Positions 35,067-45,300 of a stretch of 64,000 bases of DNA are shown in pieces. Source of the DNA: Streptomyces vilmorinianum. GTDB taxonomy: Bacteria > Actinomycetota > Actinomycetes > Streptomycetales > Streptomycetaceae. A model generated the notes under the pieces. It was given only the letters and a program-made list of their open reading frames with translations, did not search any database and was not told the DNA's origin. The translations under genes and the position numbers were made by a program. The stretch's first letter is position 1; the number at the start of each line of letters is the position of its first letter. The DNA lies in contig NZ_CP040244.1 in NCBI RefSeq assembly GCF_005517195.1, positions 6,094,001-6,158,000 of the forward strand, read 5' to 3'.

Positions 35067-36458
35067 TCACCCGACATCGAGACGCAGGAGATCTTCCTCC
35101 GTCTCACGCCGGACGATCACCCGCGCCTCGCCGTCGCTGACGGCGACGACGGGCGGGCGCAGTGCGTGGTTGTAGTTGCTGGCCATGGAGCGGCAGTACG
35201 CGCCGGTGGCCGGGACGGCGATGAGGTCGCCGGGCGCCAGGTCGGACGGCAGGAACGCGTCCTTGACGACGATGTCCCCGCTCTCGCAGTGCTTGCCGAC
35301 GACGCGCGAGAGCATCGGCTCGGCGTCACTCGTCCGCGACACCAGGGAGACGCTGTACTCGGCGTCGTACAGCGCGGTGCGGATGTTGTCCGACATGCCG
35401 CCGTCGACGCTGACGTACGTCCGCAGCCCTTCGAGGGGCTTGACGGTGCCGACCCGGTAGAGGGTGAAGGCGGTGGGCCCGACGATGGCGCGGCCGGGCT
35501 CGACGGAGATGCGGGGCGTGCGCAGGCCGGCGGCCTCGCACTCGCGCGTCACGATCTCGGTGAGGGCCTTGGCGATGTGGTGCGGCTCACGGGGGTCGTC
35601 GTCGGAGGTGTACGCGATGCCGAGGCCGCCGCCGAGGTCGATCTCGGGCAGCTCGACGCCGTGCTCGTCGCGTACCTCGGCGAGCAGCTGGACCACACGC
35701 CGGGCGGAGACCTCGAAGCCGGCCATGTCGAAGATCTGGGACCCGATGTGCGAGTGGATCCCGATGAGCTCGAGCCCGTCGAGCCTGAGGGCCCGCCGCA
35801 CCGCTTCGGCGGCCTGGCCTCCGGCGAGGGCGATGCCGAACTTCTGGTCCTCGTGGGCGGTGGCGATGAACTCGTGCGTGTGCGCCTCGACGCCGACCGT
35901 GACGCGGATCTGGACCCGCTGCCGCTTGCCGAGGGACTCGGCGATGTGGGCGACGCGGACGATCTCCTGGAAGGAGTCGAGGACGATGCGCCCGACCCCG
36001 ACGCTCACCGCCCTGCGAATCTCGTCCTCACTCTTGTTGTTCCCGTGGAAGGCGATGCGCTCGGCGGGCATGCCGGCGTCGAGGGCGGTGGTGAGCTCGC
36101 CACCGGAACACACGTCGAGGTTGAGCCCCTCCTCCTTGAGCCACCGCACGATGGCCCGGGAGAGAAAGGCCTTGCCCGCGTAGAACACGTCCGCGTCGCT
36201 GCCGAAGGCGTCGGCCCAGGCTCGGCAGCGGGCGCGGAAGTCGCTCTCGTCGAGGAAGTAGGCGGGGGTCCCGAACTCCTCGGCGAGCTCGTCGACGCCC
36301 CGGCCCCCGACGGTCACGACGCCCTGCGCGTTCCGCTCGACGGTGCGGGCCCAGACCTTGGGGTCGAGGCGGTTGAGGTCGGCGGGCGGGGCGGAGTAGT
36401 GCCCCTCGGGGAGGACGTCGGCGTGACGGGGCCCGGCGGGGTGGGCGGAACGGCTCAT
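35067..36458 (-). CDS. lysA: Diaminopimelate decarboxylase
   Basis: 463 aa PLP enzyme, last step of lysine synthesis. The PLP lysine is in DVFYAGKAFLSRAIVRWL. HGNNKSEDEI, GLELIGIHSHIGSQI, EIDLGGGLGIAYT and VEPGRAIVGPTAF are the cofactor and substrate segments; CESGDIVVKDAFLP carries the second-subunit Cys. Start MSRSAHPAG chosen by similarity to streptomycete LysA. An in-frame GTG at 36473 overlaps the nrtL stop as GTGA and would couple translation; either may be used. Confidence 0.96.
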   Translation of the reverse strand: MSRSAHPAGPRHADVLPEGHYSAPPADLNRLDPKVWARTVERNAQGVVTVGGRGVDELAEEFGTPAYFLDESDFRARCRAWADAFGSDADVFYAGKAFLSRAIVRWLKEEGLNLDVCSGGELTTALDAGMPAERIAFHGNNKSEDEIRRAVSVGVGRIVLDSFQEIVRVAHIAESLGKRQRVQIRVTVGVEAHTHEFIATAHEDQKFGIALAGGQAAEAVRRALRLDGLELIGIHSHIGSQIFDMAGFEVSARRVVQLLAEVRDEHGVELPEIDLGGGLGIAYTSDDDPREPHHIAKALTEIVTRECEAAGLRTPRISVEPGRAIVGPTAFTLYRVGTVKPLEGLRTYVSVDGGMSDNIRTALYDAEYSVSLVSRTSDAEPMLSRVVGKHCESGDIVVKDAFLPSDLAPGDLIAVPATGAYCRSMASNYNHALRPPVVAVSDGEARVIVRRETEEDLLRLDVG

Positions 36459-36469
36459 GTCTGCATCTT

Positions 36470-37528
36470 TCACATCTGGTCGGGAGCACTGATGCCGAGC
36501 AGGGACAGGCCACCGGCGAGCACCACCCCGGCGGCTTCGGCGAGCGCCAGCCGGGAGCGGTGGGCGGCCGAGGGTTTCTCGTCGCCGAGGGGCAGGACCG
36601 TGTGCTGGAAGTCGAGCAGCGCGTCGGCGGTGGCTTCGAGGTGCCGGGCGACCCGGTCGGGGGCGCGGAGGCGGGCGGCGGAGGCCAGGACGGCGGGGTG
36701 ATCGCCGAGGGCGCGGGTGAGCGCTTCGGCGTCCTCGATGTGATGGCCGGGTCGGCTGTCGAACCCCATCTGCCGGGCGTTCCGTACGAGGGCGCGGGTA
36801 CGGGAGTGGGCGTACTGGACCCTGAACAGGGGGTTGCCCTCGCTCTGGCGGAGAAGCTCGTCGCCGAGCTTGGCCCGGTCGTGCGCGGCGGCGGAGAGGA
36901 GCCCCCAGCGCGCGGCGTCCCGCCCGAGCCGGCGGAGCAGCTCGGACGCGGTGTACGGGACGGGGAGGGGCGTGATGTCGGCGGGGACGCGGTCGCGGGC
37001 GCCCTGGGCCTCGACCCGTACGCCGAGCTGGGCCCATGCGGGGTCGGCGGCGTCCTCGCAGGAGGTCTCGCAGGAGGCGCGGACGAAGTCCCCCTGGAAG
37101 AGGAGGATGCGCCGTACGGCGTCGGCGGTGACGGCGGCCCGGACGTCGGCGCGGTAGCTCGGCTGGGCGGTCTGCCCGGTGGGGGGCCGGCGGCCGTAGT
37201 CGGGGCCGGCGAGGAGGACGGCGCGTACGAGCTCCTGCTGTCCGTCGGCGAGGAGGGTGAAGTTGAGGAACCCGGGCGAGGTGACGTCGACGCGCTCGAG
37301 ACCGGGGTGGTCGAGCAGCCGCTGCCGGAGCACCTCGGCGACGTGAAGGGGCGGATGCCCGGCGGCCCGGGCGAGGCTGAGCGCGATGCTGCTGGCGTAG
37401 TCCCCGCGCCCGCCGGGCCGGGGCCGCTCGACCTTGACGTGCTGGGGAACGGCGACCCGCAGCGCACCCTCGTCGACCGCACGGCGCACGGCGTGCTGCA
37501 CGGTGAGGGAGAGGTCCGCGGGGGTCAC
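36470..37528 (-). CDS. nrtL: ArgS-related anticodon-binding protein NrtL (no catalytic domain)
   Basis: 352 aa. Aligns to both ends of arginyl-tRNA synthetase but not the middle. The N-terminus (residues 1-110) resembles the ArgRS Add-1 domain (LTVQHAVRRAVDEGAL, GDYASSIALSLARAAG, VTSPGFLNFTLLADG), and the C-terminus (about 215-352) has the DALR anticodon-binding domain (NPLFRVQYAHSRTRALVRNA, LLDFQHTVLPLGDE, RSRLALAEAAGVVLAGGLSLLGI). The HIGH and KMSKS catalytic signatures are absent, so aminoacylation is excluded. A tRNA-binding or regulatory role is inferred. GTG start with no good SD. Directly upstream of lysA (12 to -4 nt apart) and 750 bp from tRNA-Arg. Confidence 0.87.
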   Translation of the reverse strand: MTPADLSLTVQHAVRRAVDEGALRVAVPQHVKVERPRPGGRGDYASSIALSLARAAGHPPLHVAEVLRQRLLDHPGLERVDVTSPGFLNFTLLADGQQELVRAVLLAGPDYGRRPPTGQTAQPSYRADVRAAVTADAVRRILLFQGDFVRASCETSCEDAADPAWAQLGVRVEAQGARDRVPADITPLPVPYTASELLRRLGRDAARWGLLSAAAHDRAKLGDELLRQSEGNPLFRVQYAHSRTRALVRNARQMGFDSRPGHHIEDAEALTRALGDHPAVLASAARLRAPDRVARHLEATADALLDFQHTVLPLGDEKPSAAHRSRLALAEAAGVVLAGGLSLLGISAPDQM

Positions 37529-37640
37529 GGGACAAGCGTATGGGAGAAGGGGGGTGGGAACGCGAACCGGTTTCGCGATGCGGTCACCCTGACCTCTGCC
37601 CTGACCCCTGCCCTGACCCCGGCCCTGGCCCCGGCCTCGC

Positions 37641-38117
37641 TCAGTGGGACCCGCTCGGACTCCCGGCGCGCCCGACCCCACGTCTGCCGTCGACGCCCGA
37701 CGGCCCCTCCTGTCCGTCGCGCCGCTCTCCCCGCTCCCGCCCATCACGGTGCATGAGCTGCCGCACGACCCGTACGAGCTCGGTGGGCTCGAAGGGCTTG
37801 GCCAGAAACGCGTCGACCCCGGCGGCGACGCCGCTGTCCATCTCGTACTGCGTACAGGCACTGACGATCGCGACGGGCACGTGACTGGTCCGCGGATCGG
37901 ACCGCAGTCTCTCCGCGGTACGCAACCCGTCCAGCCGGGGCATGACGACGTCGAGGGTGACGACATCAGGACAGACCTGATGCACGACATCCAGACACTC
38001 GGCACCATCGGCCGCGGTCACGACCTCGAAGCCCTCAAGCTCGAGATTGACCCTGATCAACTGCCGGATCACCCGGTTGTCATCGACAACGAGCACCCGC
38101 CCGGACACGCCTGACAC
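37641..38117 (-). CDS. Single-domain response regulator
   Basis: 158 aa. One receiver domain: acidic pocket VVDDN, phospho-acceptor Asp in VVTLDVVMPRLDG, and conserved Lys-Pro in FLAKPFEP. The last 35 residues are a polar Arg/Gly-rich tail with no output domain, so it resembles CheY/DivK-type signal relays. The start is a GTG without an SD. TACTCT ends 6 nt before it, so the mRNA is probably leaderless. No partner kinase is adjacent. Confidence 0.85.
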   Translation of the reverse strand: MSGVSGRVLVVDDNRVIRQLIRVNLELEGFEVVTAADGAECLDVVHQVCPDVVTLDVVMPRLDGLRTAERLRSDPRTSHVPVAIVSACTQYEMDSGVAAGVDAFLAKPFEPTELVRVVRQLMHRDGRERGERRDGQEGPSGVDGRRGVGRAGSPSGSH

Positions 38118-38123
38118 ACGACG

Positions 38124-38129
38124 AGAGTA
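38124..38129 (-). promoter_or_regulatory. -10 box of a probable leaderless promoter
   Basis: Reads TACTCT on the minus strand with a 6-nt gap to the GTG start of the response regulator gene and no ribosome binding site. That is the spacing at which transcription would begin on the start codon. The -35 is weak. Confidence 0.45.
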
Positions 38130-38276
38130 GGTCGCCGGAAGAGGCTGCGTCCGGGTTTTGCCCACTTCCGACCCGTGAGGGGGAACGAGGGGTCGGTGAC
38201 TCGACGGAAATACCTGTTCACAGGCACGGCTCGGATGCTGGTAGGGTTCTACCCGTCGCCGCCGAACGCGGCGGAC

Positions 38277-38348
38277 GCCCCCGTAGCTCAGGGGATAGAG
38301 CAACGGCCTCCGGAGCCGTGTGCGCAGGTTCGAATCCTGCCGGGGGCA
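38277..38348 (+). tRNA. tRNA-Arg (anticodon CCG)
   Basis: 72-nt cloverleaf: acceptor GCCCCCG pairs with CGGGGGC, D-arm GCTC/GAGC, anticodon stem ACGGC/GCCGT around loop CTCCGGA (CCG reads CGG Arg), T-arm GCAGG/CCTGC around TTCGAAT, discriminator A. CCA is not encoded. The 3' part, from the anticodon stem onward, is repeated exactly at 51009-51058, which marks this gene as an integration target. Confidence 0.97.
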
Positions 38349-38352
38349 CTTC
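38303..38352 (+). repeat. Putative attL: 50-bp direct repeat inside tRNA-Arg
   Basis: Identical over 50 bases to 51009-51058. It begins at the anticodon stem and ends 4 nt past the tRNA, as is usual for tyrosine-integrase attachment cores in tRNA genes. Confidence 0.9.
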
Positions 38353-38360
38353 CGGAAAGA

Positions 38361-38396
38361 GGGTCTGACCTACGGAAACGCTGGTCAGGCCCTTTC
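38361..38396 (+). terminator. Terminator after tRNA-Arg
   Basis: Ten-pair stem (38361-38370 with 38383-38392, one G.U pair) followed by TTTCT, 12 nt past the tRNA, just inside the island. Confidence 0.75.
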
Positions 38397-38842
38397 TCGT
38401 ACATGCCAAAACGTAAACGGTCTTTCGACCGTTGCTCTCTTCGGCGGTCATGGCGCGCCGGACGCTGGGCCCGGTGTGGTCGGCTCGCGGGTTCTCGCAG
38501 GTCAAAGCCGATGCGCCGGACGCCCAGACGTCACACCCACCCGTCCAAGGTGACCTCTGAGAGCGCCGCGGGCGACCGTCGCTCAGCAGTGCGGAATTCG
38601 CGTGTGACCTGCCCGGACGCCCGGGAAACGTAAGCGGTCTGGTGGGTCGTTTCCGTCACAGAACCACAGTGTGCAGCAGGAGCCACGTGAGTAACTCTGG
38701 TCCTTAGCGACGCAGACATCCCAACATCGAGGGGGTGAACGCGCAGCAGAACAGGGATCTCCCTCCTGCCAAGGTGGCTGAAGGAGGAGAGACCCCTTCC
38801 ACGATCGCGTCCCCCTTGACCACGACGCGCCCGCCGCTGTGG
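38397..38842. other. Gene-free stretch at the island's left end
   Basis: About 450 bp between the tRNA terminator and the stop of the small island gene. Reading frames here lack streptomycete codon bias and show no recognisable protein. No repeat or RNA structure stood out. Confidence 0.45.
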
Positions 38843-39274
38843 TCACCGCGGCCAGACGGGATCCGGCTCGATGTTCCAGCCTTCGATGAGCCCCCACAAC
38901 TCCCGCCGGGTGCGGGGAAGGGCCATGGTCAGAGCCCGACCCAGCATCTCGCGGCTCTTCAGGCAGGGCTCGATGAACGTGTAGTGAGCAGTGTCCTCAA
39001 GGTATCCGCCCGGGCTCTCCAAGAGGGCCTCGACAAAGGCGAAGCAGCGGGTGAGGAAGTCGCCGTCCCGGCCCTCGGCGAGCGCGGGCAGGAACAGCGG
39101 GTAAGCGAGTACCTCGGACAGCAGGGTGCCCGGGTGGGTGTTGAGCTGCTCCCAGTGGGAGACGTCGGCGACGCGCAGGTCGTGCCGCTCAGCCGCGACC
39201 TCGACGTACGGGAGCACCTCGGGCAGGTGCCGCAACAGGGTCGTGTACAGGTTGTCACTCGTGATGGGGCGCAT
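38843..39274 (-). CDS. Small protein downstream of the RHS gene, candidate immunity protein
   Basis: 143 aa, soluble, acidic, predicted mainly helical (TSDNLYTTLLRHLPEVLPYV; FAFVEALLESPGGYLED; FIEPCLKSREMLGRAL; RRELWGLIEGWN). No signal peptide, which fits a cytoplasmic immunity protein. It begins 73 bp after the stop of the 2139-aa RHS protein and is the only gene between it and the island edge, the usual place for the cognate immunity gene of a polymorphic toxin. A strong hairpin lies between the two, so it may have its own promoter. GGAGT upstream of the ATG is a modest SD. Family membership not established. Confidence 0.68.
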   Translation of the reverse strand: MRPITSDNLYTTLLRHLPEVLPYVEVAAERHDLRVADVSHWEQLNTHPGTLLSEVLAYPLFLPALAEGRDGDFLTRCFAFVEALLESPGGYLEDTAHYTFIEPCLKSREMLGRALTMALPRTRRELWGLIEGWNIEPDPVWPR

Positions 39275-39304
39275 CGTGGGGTACTCCGAGGAAGGCGATG
39301 GCGG

Positions 39305-39343
39305 GGGCCGCCGGACGGGGAATCGCTCCCCGTCCGGCGGCCC
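39305..39343 (-). terminator. Perfect 17-bp hairpin after the RHS gene
   Basis: Arms 39305-39321 and 39327-39343 with a 5-nt loop, starting 4 nt past the RHS stop codon and ahead of the small downstream gene. Confidence 0.8.
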
Positions 39344-39347
39344 GGGG

Positions 39348-42300
39348 TCACGCTACTTCCCTGACGACATAGCAGTCACCGAAGAAGACGCAGTCCGCGC
39401 CCTGTCCGGCGGGGATCATGTCGAACGGGTCGGTGATGCCTTCGGCCGCACGTTTCGACGCCTCCTTGAGGCCGTAATTGTAGACGTCGACGGGGAACCC
39501 GGCCACGGCGGCGGCACTGCCCACGACGCCGAAGCCCTTGGCGAAGCCGCGTCCCTGGACGGCCTCGCCGCTGGGCGCAGCCCGCTGCGGGGCCTTGGGG
39601 TGCAGGTTCGGCGGGACGGCGAACTTCTGACCGGTGACCTCGCTCATCGACTCCGCCGCGATGACGGTCTTGAGGAGGTTGGTCATGGTCTTCTCCAGCA
39701 CCGGGTTGTCCTTGACCCGTTTGGTGACGGCCCCGGTCACGTCGTCGGAGTTGAGGGCCGTCCACAACTCCTTGGCGTTGTCCATCGCCACCTTGCGGTC
39801 GGCGTCCGAGAGGATGCCCTTGCCGTCCTTGACCTTCGCCTTGCGGTCGTCCTCCAACAGGTCGCGCAGGCCGCCGAGTTTGGCCATGGCCTTCTCGATG
39901 TGCCACTTCTCGCCCTTGCCGCCGAAGGGCTTGCCCTCGTTCAGCTCCTCGATGAGCGCGGTCCCGGTCTTGCCGTCGCCCTTGACGTCCTTGTCGGCGA
40001 CCGACTCGCGGATGTACAGCTCCTCCACGATGTCCTTGAGGCGCTGGTTCTCCACCTTCGGCATATGGGCCCGGGGTTTGTCCATGCCCGGATTCGCGTT
40101 CTTCTTCGGCTTGCCCGGCTTGCTCGGCTTGGGCTTGTAGCGGCCTCCCTCGCAGGTCGTCGGGTTCTTGTTGCACCAGTCGCGTTCGTCCGGGTCGTAC
40201 TTGCCCGACGGATCGCTGCGGCGCAGCGGATTGTTGTGACCGTAGGCGTAACCGCTCAGCTGTTGCGGGTCCTTGAGGTCCATGAGGGGGTCCCCGCTGA
40301 CGAACCGGCCCAGGGCCGGGTCGTATTCGCGGGCCCCGAGGTGCGTCAGGCCCGTCGTGTCCTGGGTGCCGCCGACGAATCCCCGGTCCGTGGGCCACGC
40401 TCCGGTCGCGTTGCCCCTGAGTCCTCCGAAGGGCAGGGTCCGTCGCTGGACGAGGGCCTGGGTGTCGGCCCTGATCGACAGTTCGCCGGTGCCGTGGTGG
40501 TCGGCGACGACGAAGGAGACCGAGCCGTCGTCCTGTCGGACCGCGGTGGCGCCGCCCAGGTCATAGCTGCGGCGGGCCGTGGTCTTCCCCGTCGCCTTGG
40601 TCCAGGTGACCTCCTGAGCGCCGAGGTAGAGGGTGGTCGTGCCGGCCTGGCGGCGCAGCAGGCGCATGCCGTCGGCGTCGTACAGGTATTCGCTGGTACC
40701 GGTGGCGTCCGCCACCGAGGCCAGGTTGCCCTCGGTGTCCCAGTTCAGGGTCTGGACGCTCTTGCCCGCGAGGCCTCGGGTGCCGGTGTTGCCACCGCCG
40801 TCGTACGTGTACGTGTCGGTTCCCGTGACCGCGCCGGTGGAGACCACCGACGTCAGTGTGTTGGGCTGGTTCTTCCCGTTCTCGTCATAGCGGTGGGTGC
40901 GCCGGGTGTCGGCGCCGGGGCCGCCGCCCGCCGGGTCGTGGATCGTCTCCGTGTCGCGGTTGCCGCCGATGGTGTACGTGTACGAGTGCCAGTACCGGGC
41001 CGGTCCGCCGAGCGCGGTGGTGCCCGGGTCGGCGGAGCAGTCGCCCTGTGGGGTCCAGGCCTCCGTCAACCGCTGGAGATGGTCGTAGCGGTAGCACTGC
41101 CGGTCCGTCCCGGACCGGGAGGTGTCGGTGACGGAGGTGACGTTCCCGGACGGATCGTAAGCGTATGTGGCGGCGCGGTCGACGCCCGAGATCCCCTCGC
41201 GGTCCGTGCGGCTGGAGGCCAGCCGCTGGGTGCCAGCCTCGTAGGTGTTGCTGACCCAGGTCTTCTTGCCGCCTGTGGACAGCTCCAGTTGCAGGGGCTT
41301 GCCCGTGTGGGTGTAGGTGACCCCCGTCAGGTAGGTGGACAGGCCCTCGATCGCGACGAGGCGCTGCAGCGCGTCGTAGGTAGGGGTGACCACCTCGGCG
41401 GGCAGCGAGCCGGCCGCCGGGAGGCTCGACGATTTCAAGGTGCCGTCGAGGTTGTAGGTGGTGTTGACCTGGTGGGTGGTGCCGCCCAGCCCGGGCTCGG
41501 CACTCGGGATGCTCAGCGTGGTGCGCAGAGGCCGGTACAGGTTGTCGTACGCGTTGATCGTCCGCGTGTACTTGGTTCCGCCCGCGCCGCCCACGTAGCG
41601 GGTCGACGAGGTGAGGTAGCCCTTGCGGAGCGTGTCGAAGGTCCAGGACGCCAGCAGCGTGCCGGTCGGTGAGTTCTCCCGGGTCTCGGTGTGCCGGCCG
41701 AGGCCGTCGTAGACGAACGCGATCGTCTTCTTGCGGCCGGTGTCGGTGGTGGTGGTGACCCGATCCCGGTCGTCGTAGGTGATCGAGGTGCCGCCCGAGT
41801 CGGGGTCGGCGGAGGAGGTCTGGCGACCCAGCAGGTCGTAGCCGTAGCGGCGGACCGTCTTGTCGGGGGTGGTGACCTTGGTGATCCGGCCGCCCCGGTC
41901 GTACTCGTAGGCCGTGCTGTCGTACGCGCCGGTGGGTGCGGAGCCCTTGAACTCGCGCAGTTCGGTGGTGTTGCCGGCGGCGTCGAGCACCGTCTCGGTC
42001 GGGGTGGAGCCCGCGGGCGGGTCCACGGTCACGACGTCGGCGCTGTAGGAGGTGGTGGTGCGGCTGAGCTCGGTGCCCTCACCGTTGCCCCGCAGGGTGC
42101 GGGTCATGGTGTTCCGGCCCAGGCCGTCGTACTGGTGGACGGTCTGGGTGTCGATGTCGCCCTGCGCGGTGACGCCGAAGAGCGTCGGCTCCGGGGCGCC
42201 GAGAGCGTAGTAGGGGGCGAAGACGCGTTCGACGAGGCCGCGCTCGTCGTAGAAGGTGTCGTCGATCAGGCGTCCGCCGTCGGGGCCCGCGGACTGCGAC

Positions 42301-45300
42301 TGGCGGGGCCGCAGCCAGCCGTCGTACAGGATGTACGAGGTGATCTGACTGCCGTCGTTGGCGAGCTTCTTGGCTCCGATCGCGGCGATCTTGCCCTCGG
42401 CGATCCGGTAGGTGTACTCGAGGCTCGGGGTGGGGCTCGACCCCTTGGGCCGGTTGGCCAGCCAGGCCTTGGTGAGCCGGCCGAGGGCGTCATACTCGAC
42501 CTCGCTGCGCTTGCCGTTGGCGTCGACGGTGGCAGTCGTGAGCGAGCGGACCGGGTCGAACTCGGTGGTGACGGTCTGGGTGGTCGCGGCGTTGCCCACG
42601 ACGGCCGCCGGTCCTGTGACCTTGACGGTGCCCGGGGCGGTGGTGGTCGCGGCGGTGAACACCGTTGTGGTGGTGGACCCACCGGGCGCCGTGGTGGAGG
42701 TGATGCGGCCGAAGCCGTCGTGGGCGTTGTCGGTGGCCCGGTAGCGCGGGGTCGTCCCGGCCCAGCCGGTCAGTTCCTCCTGTCGAGTGACCAGACCCCG
42801 GGTGGGGGCCGCGCCGAACGCGAGCTTGTCGTAGGTGTTCCGCTTCCGGGCCAGGACGTGCGCCGGATAGGTCACCGGCGTCCCGCAGGCCACGTCGAGG
42901 ACCTCGACCTGCTTGGGCAGGGCAAGAATCCAGGCCGTCGTGTTGTCCGCGTACTGGGTGGTGGTGCACTCCTCGTCGCCGGTGGTGGGCTCGCCAAGGT
43001 CGGTGACGGCGGTGGCCCGGCCATACCCGTCGAACTCGGTGCGCACTCCGGTCTCCCGGTACGTGCCGTCTCGCTTGCGGTCCCAGGTGCGTGTGGCCCC
43101 GGTGCCGGTCAGGTTGGCGGTGACGGTGCCCCAGTCACGTACCCGCTTGGCGGTCTCCTTGCGCCACGGGGTGTTCACCACCCGGGACTCGACCGCGCCG
43201 GTGGGACCGTCGTACGTGGCGGTCCGATACTCGAAGCCCTGGTGGGCCTCATGGTCGACGAGGGTGCCGCCGGCACCGTCCGGGACGCTGATCTCCTTGG
43301 TGCCGCCGTCCGGGCCCTTGCGGTCTCCGTCCATGCCGCGCAGGAACCAGTGCTCGGACTTGGCACGCATCCCGTCCCAGCCACCGGCCTCCACGACGAC
43401 CCGGCCGTAGCCGTTCCACTGCGACCAGGTCTTGTGCTTCTCCTTGGTCAGGCCGTCGTCATCGGCCCAATGCCAGGCCGCGCCGTCGAGGTAGGAGTAG
43501 CGGGTCACCATGTCGTCGGCGCCGCCGGTGCGGTCGGTCGCGGTGACCTGCATGACGACATACTTGTTGAACCACTCGCGGACCGGGTCGGCCGCGCCTG
43601 GCGGCTGCCAGTACTGCGGGAAACAGCGGGTGGCGTTGGTCTCCGGGGTCGGCAGCGCGTCGAAGGAGCAGTCGGGCGCGGAGTACGCCACGTCCAGGGA
43701 ACCGCCGGACTCGTCGGAGATGTTGGAAAGCCGGTACTTGATGAACGGGGCGATGCCGTCGCCCAGCCGGTCGAGCCGGTTGGGGTCCTGCCGGTAGCCG
43801 AAGGTGACCGAGGGCAGCGCGATCGGGGTCGTGCCGGACAGCCCGGTGTGCCGCACGGAGGTCAGCAGCAGCGACCGGTCGATGTCCGCGTCGCCCCAGG
43901 CATGGGAAAGCTGCCAGGCGTCGGCGCCCGCATAGCTCCCGGACGGCTGGAGGATCTGCGTGGTGATCTTCGTCAGGCGCTTGCGGGTCCAGAAGCTCGG
44001 GGTGAAGCGCCCCTTGTCACAGTCGGTGGCGCTCGCGCAGTTCAGGTACCACGGCGTGTCCTCCCACCGGTTCGGGTTCGTCTCGATCTCGCCGGAATCG
44101 CAGGCACCGGGGGCCGTGTCGAGGCAGCGCTCGGCATTGACGAAGTCGATCCGGCCGGTGGCCTTGGCGGTCAGCATGGTGTCGGACCGCTGGCCGTACT
44201 CGATGTGGTGCAGGGTGCCGCCCCGCTCGTAGGGCGTGTCGTCGGCGGCGACCCGGTTACGGCCATAGGAGTTGGTCTCCGGCGTGTACCAGTACGACAT
44301 GGCGTTGCCGTTGGTGTCGACGACGTAGTCCAGGTTCCACCGCCAGGCCTGACGGCACCAGGACGCGGCGAACGTGGCCTTGTTGCAGGGCTCGCCCGTG
44401 TTGTTGCCGAAGACCGGGACCGTCCAGGTGGACTTGGTCTCGGGCTTCCCCGAGGCCCAGCCGGGCAGATGGTTCCGGCCGAAGAAGTACTGGAGACCGT
44501 CGGTGGTGGTCACCTTCCAGTACTCGCCGTCGTCGTCGCGGTTCCCGGTGGTGGCCGCGTCCCGCAGGCGCTGGACCAGGGTGCCGTCGTCGTTGCGGAT
44601 CCGCCAGGTGTCCGCGCCGGTCGGGATCAGTTCGCCGGCACGCCCGTTGAAGGAGATCGTGGCGTTGTCGTAGCCCCAGCACAGGTCACCGGGGGCATCG
44701 TCCTTGCTCCACGTTCCGTCCTCCGAGCATGCCTTGTAGCGCCGCTCGATGAATCCGGTGTTCATGTCGAAGCCGGCGCCGACCCACGAACCCTGGTTGT
44801 TGGTCGCGGAGGTCTGCCCGTCCACGCTGCCCGAGGAGTAGTCCAGAGCCAGCTTGGGCACCAGCCCGCCTGGCACGGTCGGTGGGGCGAGCGGGTACGA
44901 CCAGGAGAAGTCGCCGGTCTGCAGGCTCGTCTGCCATGCCGCCGACGAGGACAGCGGCGTGGCCCCGTAGTCGCCGCCGACGGTCCCGGAATCCGAGCCG
45001 GCTGCGACGGCGGCGAGCACCATCGGGGCGCCGGCGGACTTGAGTGGCACCCCGGTCGCGGAGAGCGAGTGCCGCTCGGTGTCGTTGCCACCCGGCAGGG
45101 GTACGCCTTCGCGGCACGCGGACCGCTGGGGGGTGGTGAGTGCGCAGGCGGGCAGCGAGACCAGCCTCAGGCTCTGCCCGTAGCCGCCGCCGAAGGCCTC
45201 GCCGAACGAGGAGTAGTCGACGGTGACGTCGACGCGGCCGGTGGTGCCGGACGTTCCGGTCAGGGACAGGAGCAGGCCGTCGATGCCGGCGGCCCGGGCC

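Noticed and set aside
36470..37528. Arginyl-tRNA synthetase (argS)
   Set aside because: HIGH and KMSKS motifs and the catalytic Rossmann domain are missing and length is about 60 percent of ArgRS, so called NrtL.
35067..37535. Single 822-residue gene covering lysA and upstream
   Set aside because: The N-terminal 350 residues are an out-of-frame shadow of nrtL; LysA similarity begins at the ATG at 36458.
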